Source of the DNA: Macrostomum hystrix
Lineage: Eukaryota; Platyhelminthes; Macrostomidae
NCBI GenBank assembly: GCA_950097015.1
Contig: CATNEN010000003.1
Span: 124,001 to 188,000 of the forward strand
Direction: 5' to 3'
Length of the DNA stretch: 64,000 nucleotides
A model generated the notes under the pieces. The model ran no database searches, had not been told where the DNA came from, and saw only the letters and a program-made list of their open reading frames with translations. A program made the position numbers and the translations under genes. Numbering within the stretch: the stretch's first letter is position 1; each line of letters opens with the position of its first letter. Positions 19,857 through 30,268 of this stretch are shown piece by piece.

Positions 19857-22268
19857 AGTTTCTCTGAAGCTCTCTCAAAATTGATCATTGACTGTTTTGT
19901 TACAGGCTACATACCTACCACCTGGAGAACCTCCAGGGTTGTCTTCATCCCCAAACCTGCGAAGGGCGACTATACCAACGTGAAATCTTTCCGCCCCATT
20001 AGCCTCACCTCCTTCTGCGTCAAGCTGATGGAAAGGCTCATTCTATGGAGGCTCCGAGACTGCGACCTGCGGTCAGCCCCCATTAGTAAGTACCAGTTCG
20101 CTTTCCAACCTGGTAAAACTACCGAGCACGCGCTCCATGTTATTACTTCTGCTATTGAGAAAGCCATCCTTAGCAAGCAACTCGCTCTCGGGCTGTTTGT
20201 TGATATCGAAGGGGCCTTTGACAACGTCAACTTTGGCTCCTTCAGAGACACCCTTTCAGACAGAGGCGTCAGACCCAGCATAATTCGCTGGATTGACTTC
20301 ATGATCCGCAACAGATCCGTTACCTCCACGCTCATGAACATCACCTGCCCCCGCGCAGTGATGAAAGGTGGCGCCCAGGGCGGTGTGCTCACCCCGCTGC
20401 TCTGGAACCTCGTCATGGACGAGCTCCTGACGGCTGATGTACCTAGCAGTGTCACCAGGGCCGGCTATGCCGATGACGTCGCCGCGGTGGTCAGCGGGCC
20501 AGACACCAGCACCCTGCGTAACCTGCTACATCAATTCGCCAACAAGGCAGGAAACTGGGCCACCCAGCATGGCCTCAAAATCTGCGTCACCAAGACGGTA
20601 GCAATTGTCTTCACTCGAAAACGTAAGTGGGACATGCAAAACCTCACCATCTATGGTAGGAACATCCCTTTCGAAAAGGAAACCAAGTACCTAGGTGTAA
20701 CGCTCACGCACGATCTGCGCTGGACAAAACACCTTGGAAACATCATCAGACGAGCAAAACGCTGCTTCGCCCAAGTTCGTAGGGCCATTGGACCGACCTG
20801 GGGCCTTACCCCGAGAACGGTCCGCTGGATCTACACCGGTATCATTAGACCGAGTATTACGTATGCGAGCCTCATCTGGTCCAGCGTACTGGAACAGAAA
20901 ACCGCCCGCGACCGACTCTACCAGCTGCAGGGCAGCATCTGCCGTGCCATTGCAGGTGCGTACCCCTCCACCCCATACGAGGGCCTAAATACTATCCTAA
21001 ACATGCCTCCGCTCTATTTGTTTATTAGGGCGGAGGCTATGAAGTGCGCCTACCGGCTTATCTGCGATAAATCCATTAAGAATACGCCAACTGGATTTAT
21101 TCCTGACAAATCTCTCATTCCGCATCTGGACTATGTCCGCCGTGACCTTGCACACATCCACATCGACCCCAACGATGTGGATAGCCAGCCTCCCTCCCTC
21201 ATCCTCAGGAGGGGTTTTAGCGCCGTCATCCCTGACCGTGGTAGCACTCAGCTGGACGTCGGCGTAAACCAGCGCAGCCAGGGTATCCACTGCTTTACCG
21301 ATGGCTCGCTGAGCAACGGCCTAGCCGGAGCAGGCATTGCCATCTTCCATGAGGGTAAGGCGCTCCTTCAGGAGAGCCTTCACCTTGGTGAGAACACGTC
21401 GGTCTTCCAAGCCTAAATCTACGCCATTAACCAATGCGCCAAACACCTCCTCAATGCCAACGTCAGCAGATTCAACATCTGCATCTATTCTGACAGTCAA
21501 GCCGCCCTCAAGGCTCTGTCTGCCATAAAACTCTCCACTCGGTTGGTCTCTGACTGCCACCGAGACCTGCAATCACTCGCGGTCCTTAACAGGATCAGCC
21601 TAATCTGGATCCCAGGCCACAGCAACATCCTTGGCAATGAAGTCGCGGACAAACTCGCCAAGGATGGCAACCCGGACAATAACCACCGCCCGATCAGGGT
21701 ACCGGTACCTAAATCCCTCATCAACCGCACTGCTGACAGGTGGCTAAATCAGCAACACCAGCTCCACTGGAGAAGCTGCACCGACTATAGGCAGACCCGA
21801 ATGGCCATGCCGATCATTAACCGGAAAGTCTCTGACTTTTTGATTTCACTTAATAGAACTGACCTCAGGGAGATGTGCATGGTCATCACGGGCCATGGCT
21901 TCTTCCAGAGACACATTTCGCTACAAACTGGCTGCTCCCCCACCTGTCCCTTCTGTGGCATAGGTAAGGAAACCGCTGCACATCACGTGACATTCTTCCC
22001 CTACTTCGAAAAGGCGCGCAACTGGCACCTCGGCCACCCGCAAGGGATGGACGAATTGACCACTCCGGACAACATCCGAGACCTTCGCGCCTTCGTCCGT
22101 GACACCGGCCGGATGAAGGTCGCCGACGCCTCCCCGGCGAACCTGCCGACTGCTGGCGTGGGGTGGGCGCACCCCCAAGGCTGAGGCCACCTTCCTTTTA
22201 CCTTGGGGTTGCGATAGGGGCCTCGCGGCCTATTCGCGGCGTCTCGCCCCCCGCCAGTAGTAAGTAAG
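19857..22268 (+). mobile_element. 5'-truncated LINE with RT and RNase H (I-superfamily type), insertion B
   Basis: A plus-strand LINE 3' part inserted in the 48-bp minisatellite. The target duplication is tagcagcagc (19847-19856 and 22269-22278). It holds most of RT, the linker, RNase H and the cysteine-rich C-terminus, ending in a short tail, agtagtaagtaag. Codon use is GC-rich compared with the flanks. Same family as insertion A at 9359-10631. Confidence 0.9.
19860..22184 (+). pseudogene. RT-RNase H polyprotein of LINE insertion B, one nonsense codon
   Basis: RT blocks in order: [36 protein letters not shown] (first catalytic Asp), [27 protein letters not shown] (YADD box) and KYLGVTL. After a linker of about 200 residues comes RNase H with CFTDGS, then [11 protein letters not shown] and [18 protein letters not shown]. 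The cysteine cluster [15 protein letters not shown] ends the protein at 22184. The only break I see is TAA at 21414-21416, exactly where insertion A has the catalytic Glu of RNase H (VFQ-NE versus VFQ-A-stop). By chance the RT frame stays open upstream through the minisatellite. That fusion is not a real N-terminus. Confidence 0.88.
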
Positions 22269-22332
22269 TAGCAGCAGCCGCCCCTTGGTTGGGGTTGCAA
22301 AAGTCGATCGCCGCACTAGCAGCAGCCGCCAC
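22269..22332. repeat. Remainder of the 48-bp minisatellite
   Basis: After the LINE tail the unit resumes (gcagcagccgccccttggtt...) for about 1.3 copies, with gatcgccgca in place of gctcgccacg. Confidence 0.9.
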
Positions 22333-22346
22333 CCCATTCGGAGTCG

Positions 22347-22639
22347 TCACTGACAGCAGCATTCGACTATGACCACTCTCTGTGAAAACCAAAGTTTTTT
22401 ATGGAATGCAGCTTTTGAACTGCACACGGTAATTGGGTTTAAGGGCGACTTTTTTTTTGGCGGCCGCCTCGATTGCCTCTGCTGCCGAATCCACCTCCGC
22501 TGAAGCCTCCTCCTAAGCCACCACTGCGGCCTCTGACACCGCCGCGACCGAAGACACCTCTGCAGCCGAAGCCACTGCTGCCTCCGCGATCACCGCCACC
22601 ACTGTGACCTCCACCGCTGTTGTAGTCTTCTGCAAACGT
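22347..22639 (-). CDS. Possible last exon of an RGG/glycine-rich RNA-binding protein
   Basis: The minus frame ending at the TGA 22347-22349 reads about 60 residues rich in Gly, Arg, Ser and Phe (DYNSGGGHSGGGDRGG, FGRGGVRGRSGG, GGGFGSRGNRGG). A basic run (RQKKKSP) and an ordinary tail follow. RGG repeats mixed with aromatic residues are typical of hnRNP, helicase and fibrillarin-like proteins that bind RNA. An acceptor-like AG at 22640-22641 or 22634 could open the exon. No upstream exon was found, and the composition could also arise from a GGY-rich repeat, so the call is weak. Confidence 0.35.
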
Positions 22640-23459
22640 CTCGCCATGGATAAAAAAATAAAAATGTTTCTGAAACGTAGATATACAGAAGCTTATGCTT
22701 TTCCAATTACAGATACAGCCCTAAACGAAATACTGTAGAAGGCAAAAAGTGTTGCAACACATAAAAACCCTAAAATGCTAAACTATTGTAAACTACTTAG
22801 ATGCTAAGTGATGCTACAGATGTCCTGTGCAACTAAATAGTTATAATTTACTATTCATTAATTTTTTATCATTAAGTTCCACTAAATAGACTTGAAAATT
22901 GAACCCAGTAATATGATTTAACACCAAACAACAAAATTACTTTAAAAAACCTGTTTGGCGCTCCAATATGTGAAACCACTGGATGCACTTTGCAGTGAAA
23001 TGCTTTGCCATTCGATACAAGTTACCCAACATTAGGTAGGCCTAGCCTGATCATTTAGCTAAGTCCAAAATTAGACACTTGTAACAGCTTTTAAAAAATG
23101 CAAAACAAAACAAATCAATCAATCAATAACAAAATCTATGTTGAGAGAAAAATACTGCTAGGCCCCCCTATGTCAAAAACAAAAAGCGTTGAACATTTAA
23201 CTAAACTCATAGTACAATGAGACAAACAACACTATTTTTATAGAAATTTTAGACAATTAAAAATATTTTACACTGTCTAGGTTAATCAAGGCTACTCACA
23301 TTTTTAAGGACTTTCACTGCAATTTTTGTGGACAGTGCTGGGCGCAATAATTTACTCACAAAATTGTATTTAAGCTGTCAAAAGGCAAATGTTTGCACAG
23401 CACCCACTGAATAGGGCCTAGTGTTTATTTTTTTAAAAGAATATTAAAATTGAATCTTG

Positions 23460-23860
23460 AGCAAACATTAGCTTTTTAAGTGCCTTGCTCATGGGTATTC
23501 AGTAACCATTGCAGTGCACATTGTGCTAGGCCCTATTAATCACCAAAAGGCAATTAATAGCCAAAAGGCAATTAGGCCTAATTGACAAAAGGCAATTAAT
23601 CATCAAAAACGTAAATGGTGCATTTCATGTGCTTTGCTCATAGGAATTCAGCAACCATTGCAGTGCACACTGTGCTATTAATCACCAATTAATGTTGCCA
23701 AAAAGGCAAATGGTTTGCTTTCTAAGTGGGTTGCTTATAAGAATTCAGTAGCCATTGCAGGGCAAATTGTGCTATAAATAGCCAAAAGGCAATTAATCAA
23801 CAAAAAAGCAAATGGTGCATTTCATGAGCTTTGCTTTGGTAAAAATTCAGCAAGTATCCA
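23460..23860. repeat. Degenerate tandem repeat, about 100-150 bp x 3-4
   Basis: Each copy has a ttgct(c/t)ata-ggaattcag block, then ccattgcagtgcacattgtgct, then one or more ccaaaaggcaattaat blocks, then caaatggt. Clear copies start near 23482, 23631 and 23728, with a partial one near 23828. Confidence 0.75.
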
Positions 23861-24104
23861 TCACAAAACTGCATTATTGCATTAAACAACTGAGATTGAG
23901 AATCTCATTTAATACTCAAACACATCTGCTTTATGCCCTACTATCTGCACCTTCTAAAAGTAAAGACAGTTTGAATAAAAAAATATTATTAAAATAGTAT
24001 ACATCAGTTAGTATTTAAAATAAAATTATAAGCTTACACTTACAGTGTAAAATTGGTGACAATTGAATATGGAAGTGCTTATTCCCACGGTCCCGTGCCA
24101 ATAT

Positions 24105-24275
24105 TTTCAATTTTATCCACACGGATCCGTGCCGATAATTTCTGCTTATCCACACGGCAGCTTGTAGGAATATAGGTCTACAACTCATATATGCCGTGCC
24201 GTAAATTTCAATTTTATCCACACAGATCTGTGCCGATAATTCTCTGCCTGTCCACACGGCAGCTTGTTTTGCCGA
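24105..24275. repeat. Direct repeat of about 65 bp, two copies
   Basis: The block caattttatccacacggatc...ccacacggcagcttg occurs near 24107-24167 and 24207-24268 with few differences. Each copy contains related inner blocks (ccacacgg-ccgtg). Confidence 0.8.
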
Positions 24276-24423
24276 TAACTTTAAGAACTTAAAGCAATGA
24301 AAAGCACATATTTTACAGGAACTGTGTAGCAATTTTCATGTACTATATACAACTGGTCATACATGTTTTCCAGAACCTGCAGTTACCTGTAGTAGGGCGT
24401 CTTTTAATTACGAGCAATGCACA

Positions 24424-24476
24424 CGTTAAATTTCGAATAATCGTTAATTTCGAATAATCGTTAATTTCGAATAATA
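24424..24476. repeat. Tandem repeat, 17-bp unit x 3
   Basis: Adjacent copies of ttaatttcgaataatcg. Confidence 0.85.
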
Positions 24477-25934
24477 TGTAACGTTGCTAACAATTGCATA
24501 TGAAGAATCGCGCTGACATTTGTATTGCACACGCGCTTGAAATATGATATGATGCACATGCGCAAATGATAACTACTGACTTGTTACCGTGCGAAAATAA
24601 GGTTTCAGAAACTCGACGAAAGCATGTTAACTAGTTCCGCGCTTTCCTCTGCGAATCTTTACAATTGTGTGTCCTTCGGACTTAGGCGTTAAATTCTTGA
24701 GAGTTAAAACAGTCTCCCAAAGCTTTTGCTGGACAATTTTCTTAGTTGTAGACCTATTCATACAAGCTGCCGTGAGGCGACTGAAATGTACAATTTAATT
24801 TTTCAAAAATGATCGTAATTTAGTTTTTGAAGCAAATTATATTTTTCTTTAATTATATTTTGTTATACAATTTATAATTGCTTATTTTCAAAATTTACAT
24901 TAAAAAAATAAGTTAAACAACTTAAAAAATGCGCACGTTTTCCACTTCACAGCTCCAAAAAGTCGCTATAGCAGATTTTTGCAGTACGCAAGACTTTTTA
25001 CATTACAAAATAGACACTTTCAAGTGCATTTTTTATTCAGTGTCAGAAGGCGTTTTAGTTACCTATTTGGTATTTTTTCTTTTAAAGATTTTTGTGAAAT
25101 CAGATCTTTTTAACTTATTACGAAACTGTGGACCCACACTTTTACGCAACGCAATGCGCATGATGTCATCTTAAAGCACTTGCTAAATGCTATTTATTGA
25201 CACCGCACTGAAAGCCAGGCGTAGCATCGTTAATACTCGTAAATGGCAGCGTGAAATATAGCAAATAAACGCATGGTACTGGAACCTCGTAATTTGGTAC
25301 AATGTTAATAGAGTCAAATTTCGAATTTTTGCACACTAACGAAGATGGCAGTCATCTGTACGTGTTTACTGGGCACAATAGTGCTCTTGGAAGCTAAGAA
25401 ATTCAGAGCGGAAATTAATAAATTTTCCGCCCTATGTAGTGCTCTGAATATAGGTTGTTTTTGCACAAAATCACGTTTTTCGACTTTGACAGTCAATTAT
25501 AACAAAACTTTGCACCTGACAGACGTGAATGTCACTTTTTCTGAGAGTAGTCATCTAGGTGTTTCTAATAAGTACCAATTTTGGCTCATTCTTTTGTTTC
25601 CCCTATCCTTAGTATAGGTACAAAATCATTATTTCCTTTCCAGCAAGTCACGTGACTTGGCCTAAAGTGTACAAAACATCGTGCAATGACAGCGAACATA
25701 CACTCAAATAAAAGTACATCAAAAATTTAGTCAATGACACCAAGCATGCCGCGCTCCGGTAATCCGCTCAAAAGTTACAGGCTAAAAAGTTGAATTTCCT
25801 CTATTTTGGTTCGAATACCAACCCGTCGAATATTCGAATGTAAATTAACAGGTGCGAATGTACAGTTAAAGTGAGTATCTTGGTTAAAGTCGTGCGTCAT
25901 GAAAGAGTCCCAGGTGCCATCGCCAGTATGACTC

Positions 25935-25970
25935 AGCTCAAAGGTCGCACTGACGCGCGACCTTTGAGCT
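25935..25970. repeat. Perfect 14-bp inverted repeat at the Gypsy insertion site
   Basis: agctcaaaggtcgc (25935-25948) and gcgacctttgagct (25957-25970) pair perfectly around an 8-nt loop. Its last five bases, gagct, are the target duplication of the Gypsy element. The core is shared with the hairpin at 36042-36093. Confidence 0.9.
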
Positions 25971-26430
25971 ATGACGAAGTTTCGGTCCCAATGTATAGGC
26001 GTAGCGGTTCGGTCTATTTGAATAGCAGTAAATTATTATTCGGCAGTAAATTGGGTCTTCAAATAACGAGATCGCTTAACGGTGAATGCTGGCTATATGA
26101 CTTAGAGATATGTTACTTAGAGACATATAGAGATATATCAAGATTCACTTGAAAGTAGTTACGGCTACAGTTGAAATTAGCCACACTTAAATAATAGCCA
26201 GCACTCAGTCGTAGAACCAGAACCAGGGGGGGGGTTGGGAGCCTTCCTGGAAAGGCCTAATTAGCACATTTGAATACGAACTACGACTATGTAGTACACT
26301 AAAACAAAACCATTATATATATATATGGAAAACCGAAGAAATATCCCTAACAAATATAGCTAACGAAAATAATGCACTTAATTAGAAATAGCATATTAAA
26401 ATTACATTAAATTAGAGAGACAACGTCACA
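25971..26430 (-). repeat. 3' LTR of the young Gypsy element
   Basis: In element sense it starts TGTGACGTTGTC and ends ACTTCGTCAT. It looks identical to 34337-34796, including a run of nine G and a TA dinucleotide run. Confidence 0.93.
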
Positions 26431-26445
26431 CTCGCCTCCCTCTCA
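26431..26445 (-). other. Polypurine tract of the young Gypsy element
   Basis: In element sense gagagggaggcgag directly precedes the 3' LTR. Confidence 0.6.
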
Positions 26446-27120
26446 GAAGCTTAATGGCCTACTAACAGTAGTGGCTACGAACATCGAAATGGCTAGCGAA
26501 AAAAACGATTTCAAAATTGTTGCTACGTTATTAGAGTTATTAGAATAGCTGTCTAGAAATATTTTGAAAATAAGGGTAACAATGGCAGTTTCAAGTGACA
26601 CAAAAACAGGCATTAAACTGCAAAGACGAACGGCAAAAACGGAATATCGAGTGGCAAAACTGAACGACGAATGGCAAAAATTCGAACAAAAACCAAAGGC
26701 AAAATTCAGCAAGATATTGGCAAATTGAACAACGTCATCAAACCGCAGAGGCAATAAAGAAATTGAAAATATTTTTGTTTTAGAAAATGCAATGTTTTTT
26801 TATTTTTTAAACAAAACCGACAAATAGACAAACACGAGAATTGTCTAGGACTGGCGAAAATTTCGGCGAATCGGCGGCGGAGCGAAAACCTGGACGGCCT
26901 CGACTACAGCACCAGCGGCCGCAGCCAAGCTAAGCTCCTAACTACAGGCTACAAACAATGACTACGACAAAGGCTTACACTATGGCCAAAACCTAATCCG
27001 AAGATTCAAGGCTCGACCGCAGAGATACTAACTAATGACAAAATGAAAAGATTGGCGAAAGCTATTAAAGAAAAGCTAACAGGCACACAGAACACAGGCA
27101 GCATACGACACGACTACACC
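26446..27120 (-). other. 3' region of the young Gypsy element, no recognised ORF
   Basis: About 680 bp between the integrase stop and the polypurine tract. A hydrophobic minus frame (26443-26754) overlaps the tract. It has no signal peptide plus ectodomain arrangement and I do not call it an envelope. Confidence 0.5.
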
Positions 27121-30111
27121 TTAGCTCTCGCTACCTCTCCTGAACAGATTGACCAGCGTGGAAAGGAATCTGACCGGCGGCCTTACTTGCCGGCCGGACC
27201 TCGTAACAGTGCAAGCTGGTCTCTGTGCCTGGTCTGTCTGATCGTGTTCGTGTTCTATTTGTGGTTGTGGTTCTGGTGGCAGATTTGGTATTGCTGTTGC
27301 CTGAGGATCTGGATTTGGCTCTGCTGTGACTTCAACTTCAGCACCGATGTCTGGCACCTGTTCATTATTGACAATGTTTACTGCTTGTGGTGCTTGTTCA
27401 GGTTGCACCTCGGGTGGTGACTCTGGTTTAGTGACTGGTTGAGCATTTGGCTGTTCCACTGGCAGTGTTTTGATTGGCTGTTGAACTGGCTGTGTGATTG
27501 GCTGTTGAACTGGCTGTGTGATTGGCTGTTCGACTGGCTGTGTGATTGGCTGTTGAACTGTCTGTGTGATTGGCTGTTGAACTGGCTGTGTGATTGGCTG
27601 TTGAACTGGCTGTGTGATTGGCTTTTCGACTGGCTGTGTGATTGATGACGACTGGCTTCTCGGAAAAGAGCGGCTCTTCTGACCCGCAGGTGGGACAGTG
27701 ACCAAGTCTGGTTCGGAAGTCCAGTCAGAACTAAAGCTCAGCTGTCTGGAGCTGGAATCCAGATCTCCTTGTCCTAGCTTAGATGAGCGTGGCATCCTTG
27801 CTACAGTGTCTAATCTAAATCTATCAACCACATCCTGATAGTTTGGCTGGCGGATGCACCTCTTCATCCGGTCTACGTTATAGATGTTGTGACTAGGATT
27901 CGGGACTCTGAACGGATTCTCTCGCGAAAACTCTGGAATCAACCTATAGTTTCTCTCAGAGACCTTCTGAATAACCTTGTACGGACCAAACCAAACAGCT
28001 GGGTCGAGGCCCTTGTGGTCGGGGTTTAGAACCCACACTAGCTCTCCAACCTCGTAGCTTGACTTATAAACCGATCTGTCATAGTAACGCTTCTGCCTAG
28101 CCTGTGCCTTCTTCCTAACAGCCCGTGCGGTGGCAGAGGTTTCGACAAGAGTTCGGTGGAGTCGGTGCGCGTAACTGTCCGGGTCATAGCAATCTTGCCT
28201 TGGTGGGTTGTACATCAGGTCTAGGGGCATTTGAAATTCACGGCCCAGAAAAAGCTTAGCAGGTGTCATGCCTGTCGATTCGGATTCTAGAGAGCGGATG
28301 CTCATTCCTACACACCTAGCGGCAAAGGGCCAAGTCACATGCCTCTCAGCACAGACTGCTCGAATTTGACTCTTAATAGTCTGGATGTTGCGTTCCACCT
28401 TCCCGTTGGCCTGGGGGCGGCGAGCAGTGATTCTAACGGTATCGATCTCTAGCAAGCGGGTCAGCTCTGCAACAATGTTATTTATGAATGCTGTGCCATT
28501 GTCCGAGACCATTTGCTCCATAGCACCGTAGCGAACAATCCACTCTGTCAGGATTGCTGCCGCGGTTGTCTCGGCAGTTACGTCTTTCACAGGGACAATT
28601 TCCACAAATCCGGTGAATCTGTCAATCATTACAAGCAGATACCGGTAGCCTTCCTGTTCAGGGAACGGTCCGCAATGGTCTACATGCACGACCTGGTTCG
28701 GGTACCCGGCTAGGGTTGGCTGCATCGGAGCTTTGTTCTTTCGCTTGCATTTCTTAGTCCTAGCACAAATCTCACAGCTGGCTACGACTCCCTTGACTAT
28801 AGTTTCTAGGTTCGAGATTTGAAAGTTCTTTTTTACCACTCCTAAAGTCTTTTTTATCCCCGAGTGATTAACGGCTCTGTGGTAGTTGGTCACTAGCTCA
28901 TCTACATTCGCAGACTCAGGGATGACCGTAAGCTTGGCAGCGGGCTTCCTTTTCTTGGCTGGCTTGTTCCGAAGCAGCAGATCGTCCTCAACAGACAGTT
29001 CGTCAAACATAGCCCATAAGGCTCTGAGCTCACGACTGCAACCTTGGAGCTCCTGCTTAGACAACCTCTCTACCTTTCCAGCTACAGCATCTCTCAGGAA
29101 AACAAGATCAATGTTCGAATCCTGAGCACTACGGGCCCATTCTCTTTCTCTCTGTTCAGCCCCCGCCTCATCTTCGTTATCACTGCCTGGGTCTAGAACT
29201 TCGTCTGCGATCGTGGACCTATCCGAGACCTGGACTTGCACAGCATGTGCTGCGGCTGATGGCGGTGTTTCCGGTTTAGGTTTGGTGTCTACCTGAGTAC
29301 CTGCAGACGAGGTTGGGATGACTGGGCGCTTGCTAGCTTGATTAGGCTCAGGGATCTCAGGGACCCGTTGGAGGTCAGTCTGAACTGCTAAGTCTGTAAC
29401 CGGCTCATTTTGAAGCTGAATCCCTGAGTCGAATATCAGCTCGGTGGTCTGACAGCCAGTTGTGACTAGAGTCTGAGTACTGACACACATACGGCTGATT
29501 TTGACCTCACTAACATCCGATGGCGCTGGTTTTTTTCCCTTCTGGAACTTGGATATAAATTCTGGGATCAGGCTACAGGTTGGGCAGTCGAAATGGTCTG
29601 CTCTGAACTTCGGGTTGCGACTCAAAACATCCGCATTAACGTGGGATTCCCCGGCTCTGTGGGAGATTTTAAAATCGTACTCCGCTATTCTCTCCAGTGG
29701 AGTCTGGTCTACCTTGAAGGTGTAAGGCTCTAGTGTGACCAACCATTGGGCGAGCATTCCGGTTGCGTGTTTTTTCGAGTGTAACCACTTCAGAGCAATC
29801 GCATCTGTTCGCACTAGGAACTCCCGGTCAAGTAAGTAAGTCCTGAACTGCTCTAACATAAGAACCAGACCTAGGAGCTCCCTCAAGGTGGCGCAATAGT
29901 TTCGCTGCGCGCTGGTGAATTTTTTAGAAGCGTAGGCAATCACTTGTTCTACGTCGTTCCCATCTAGTTGGGAAAGGACTGCTCCCACACCGTCAAGGGA
30001 GCTGTCGCAGTCTAGAACAAAGGTGCCCGCTGTGGGACTCAGGTCTGGGTATCTCAGCACTGGTGGATTACATAGGCTGGACTTTAGTTCTTGGAAAGCG
30101 GCCTCGTGCAC
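27121..30111 (-). CDS. pol: RNase H-integrase portion of Pol, young Gypsy element
   Basis: A 996-codon frame, continuing from the RT frame after a 1-base shift near 30271, so its Met is only the first in frame. RNase H (residues 28-165) shows FVLDCDSSLDG, the Glu in LRELLGL and the Asp in VRTDAIAL. Integrase has the zinc motif H411-H416-C446-C449 and catalytic D478, D537 and E573, with exactly 35 residues between the last two. A linker of about 240 residues rich in Pro, Glu and Gln precedes it. Near residue 735 the SHNIYNVDRMK block ends the conserved part. The last 250 residues are low complexity, with an 8-residue PITQPVQQ repeat, and may be a targeting or spacer tail. Confidence 0.9.
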   Translation of the reverse strand: MHEAAFQELKSSLCNPPVLRYPDLSPTAGTFVLDCDSSLDGVGAVLSQLDGNDVEQVIAYASKKFTSAQRNYCATLRELLGLVLMLEQFRTYLLDREFLVRTDAIALKWLHSKKHATGMLAQWLVTLEPYTFKVDQTPLERIAEYDFKISHRAGESHVNADVLSRNPKFRADHFDCPTCSLIPEFISKFQKGKKPAPSDVSEVKISRMCVSTQTLVTTGCQTTELIFDSGIQLQNEPVTDLAVQTDLQRVPEIPEPNQASKRPVIPTSSAGTQVDTKPKPETPPSAAAHAVQVQVSDRSTIADEVLDPGSDNEDEAGAEQREREWARSAQDSNIDLVFLRDAVAGKVERLSKQELQGCSRELRALWAMFDELSVEDDLLLRNKPAKKRKPAAKLTVIPESANVDELVTNYHRAVNHSGIKKTLGVVKKNFQISNLETIVKGVVASCEICARTKKCKRKNKAPMQPTLAGYPNQVVHVDHCGPFPEQEGYRYLLVMIDRFTGFVEIVPVKDVTAETTAAAILTEWIVRYGAMEQMVSDNGTAFINNIVAELTRLLEIDTVRITARRPQANGKVERNIQTIKSQIRAVCAERHVTWPFAARCVGMSIRSLESESTGMTPAKLFLGREFQMPLDLMYNPPRQDCYDPDSYAHRLHRTLVETSATARAVRKKAQARQKRYYDRSVYKSSYEVGELVWVLNPDHKGLDPAVWFGPYKVIQKVSERNYRLIPEFSRENPFRVPNPSHNIYNVDRMKRCIRQPNYQDVVDRFRLDTVARMPRSSKLGQGDLDSSSRQLSFSSDWTSEPDLVTVPPAGQKSRSFPRSQSSSITQPVEKPITQPVQQPITQPVQQPITQTVQQPITQPVEQPITQPVQQPITQPVQQPIKTLPVEQPNAQPVTKPESPPEVQPEQAPQAVNIVNNEQVPDIGAEVEVTAEPNPDPQATAIPNLPPEPQPQIEHEHDQTDQAQRPACTVTRSGRQVRPPVRFLSTLVNLFRRGSES
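27464..27642 (-). repeat. 24-bp coding tandem repeat in the Pol tail
   Basis: About seven copies of a 24-bp unit (on the plus strand tgtgattggctgttgaactg plus gctg). It encodes QPITQPVQ-like octapeptides with occasional E for Q. Confidence 0.9.
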
Positions 30112-30268
30112 TTGGCGCCAAACAAATTTCTCAGAGCTCTTGGCTAGGGCATACAGAGGCGTGGCTATGATGGAGAATCTAGGGACAAACTTCCTGTAAT
30201 AATTGGCAAATCCCAGGAAGGAGAGAAGCTGCTTCTTATCCCTAGGTGTACACCACTGTTGAACGGCC

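Larger units (their letters stand above)
22650..25934. other. AT-rich stretch with several degenerate repeats, no recognised gene
   Basis: Open frames here are short and unsupported. The stretch holds the repeats listed separately at 23460-23860, 24105-24275 and 24424-24476. Confidence 0.4.

Noticed and set aside
19290-19888. Long open frames on both strands across the 48-bp repeat (Ala/Leu-, Ser- and Asn/Pro-rich)
   Set aside because: The repeat unit is a multiple of three and lacks stops in several frames, so all frames stay open. No start, splice or coding bias favours one.
26443-26754. Envelope-like ORF downstream of integrase in the young Gypsy element
   Set aside because: Hydrophobic but short, with no signal peptide, Cys pattern or cleavage site, and it overlaps the polypurine tract.
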